A stretch of DNA of 10,067 nucleotides, from the NCBI GenBank assembly GCA_026770585.1, contig MU647574.1, positions 59,953 to 70,019 of the forward strand, given 5' to 3'. A program made the translations under genes and the position numbers. This DNA is from Baffinella frigidus. Its lineage: Eukaryota; Cryptophyceae; Cryptomonadales; Baffinellaceae. Under the pieces are notes generated by a model. It saw only the letters and a program-made list of their open reading frames with translations. It was not told the DNA's origin and ran no database searches. How positions within the stretch are numbered: the first letter of the stretch is position 1; each line of letters begins with the position of its first letter. Of the stretch, positions 9,701-10,067 are shown one piece after another.

Positions 9701-10067
9701 CACTCTCAACCCGGTTTTGTCGTGAAGGCAAAGGCAGTGCGAGTGTGATGTTCGAGGGTGCGTACAACACTGAACCCTGACCCCTGAAACCCTGAACCCT
9801 GAACCCTGAACCCTGAACCCTGAACCCTGAACCCTGAACCCTGAGCCCTGAATCCTGAAACACTGAACCCTAACACTCTCAACCCGGGTGTCCAGGCACA
9901 GGCAGTGCGAGTGTGATGTTCGATGGGGCGTACAACTCTGAACCCTGAAACCTGACCCCTGAAACCCTGAACCCTGAACCCTGAACCCTGAATCCTGAAC
10001 CCTGAACCCTGAACCCTGAACCCTGAACCCTGAGCACTGAACCCTGAATCCTGAAACCCTGAACCCT
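9700..10067 (+). repeat. Higher-order CCCTGAA array with unique spacer
   Basis: The spacer ACACTCTCAACCCGG...GGCA.AGGCAGTGCGAGTGTGATGT, ending CGTACAAC, occurs at 9700-9768 and 9873-9936. Each copy is followed by (CCCTGAA)n including CTGACCCCTGAAA. Offsets are 173 at the start and 168 at the end. The array runs off the right edge. Confidence 0.9.

Noticed and set aside
9277-9863. Minus-strand frames over the right end
   Set aside because: They are derived from the GA/GT microsatellite and CCCTGAA repeat, without conserved non-repeat content.

Overview
The window looks like intron-rich nuclear DNA from a eukaryote, most likely an alga or other protist with a plant-type telomere repeat. It carries many interstitial arrays of CCCTAAA and one-base variants (CCCTGAA, CCCCAAA, CCCCTAA, CCCTACA). 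It has GA/GT microsatellites, several short fold-back transposon-like elements, and no long open frame of convincing gene length. There are no bacterial operons, tRNA or rRNA genes. A chromerid or dinoflagellate-like alga is one possibility, but the sequence alone does not fix the lineage.

The long open frames are mostly artefacts of repeats: GFGVWGLG-like frames are antisense telomere-like repeat, and RERERE or SLSLSL frames are the GA tract. The coding signal is in short + strand pieces that look like exons or exon remnants. Each exon type occurs two to four times in a local cluster, and copies of one type often differ at third codon positions while keeping the peptide. In order these are: E1 (RLTQVTVQGQR, 300-600), E2 (hydrophobic 11-residue repeats and SFAARLPP, 725-2448), a short GLQLDA piece (2499-2877), E3 (GTAQVESLLK and LCQTCN.SVAKL, 3261-4248), E4 (VPAGGWQCQTC / CVSCKMC / GTEHIKSW, 5927-7185), E5 (CTPTSDTICAPC, TNFR-Cys-like, 7471-8442) and E6 (SSPEMMDV / PDLYHET, 8687-9110). 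Splice phases are compatible for E3 to E4 to E5. I infer a decayed or very repeat-rich gene for a cysteine-rich, possibly extracellular, protein, with every exon duplicated in place.

Between these pieces lie the telomere-like arrays, always with the C-rich strand on +. Many end in a -CAG directly before an exon-like piece, and some begin as GTAAAC, so the arrays look like the bodies and 3' ends of introns.

At least eight fold-back (MITE-like) elements are scattered through the window. Three copies of one family (1244, 1773, 5392) share a 46-bp central palindrome whose inner bases differ between copies yet still self-pair. Two copies of a second family (1586, 2206) fold over almost their whole length. 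Single copies lie at 25, 5647, 7186, 7542 and 9164. Several can be paired with a related empty site elsewhere in the same window.

Other repeats are a bipartite AT-rich/GC-rich satellite of about 153 bp (4375-4860), a GA purine tract (5192-5334), a 32-bp minisatellite (8730-8857), a 31-bp repeat (3632-3741), and a higher-order CCCTGAA array with a unique spacer at the right end (9590-10067).
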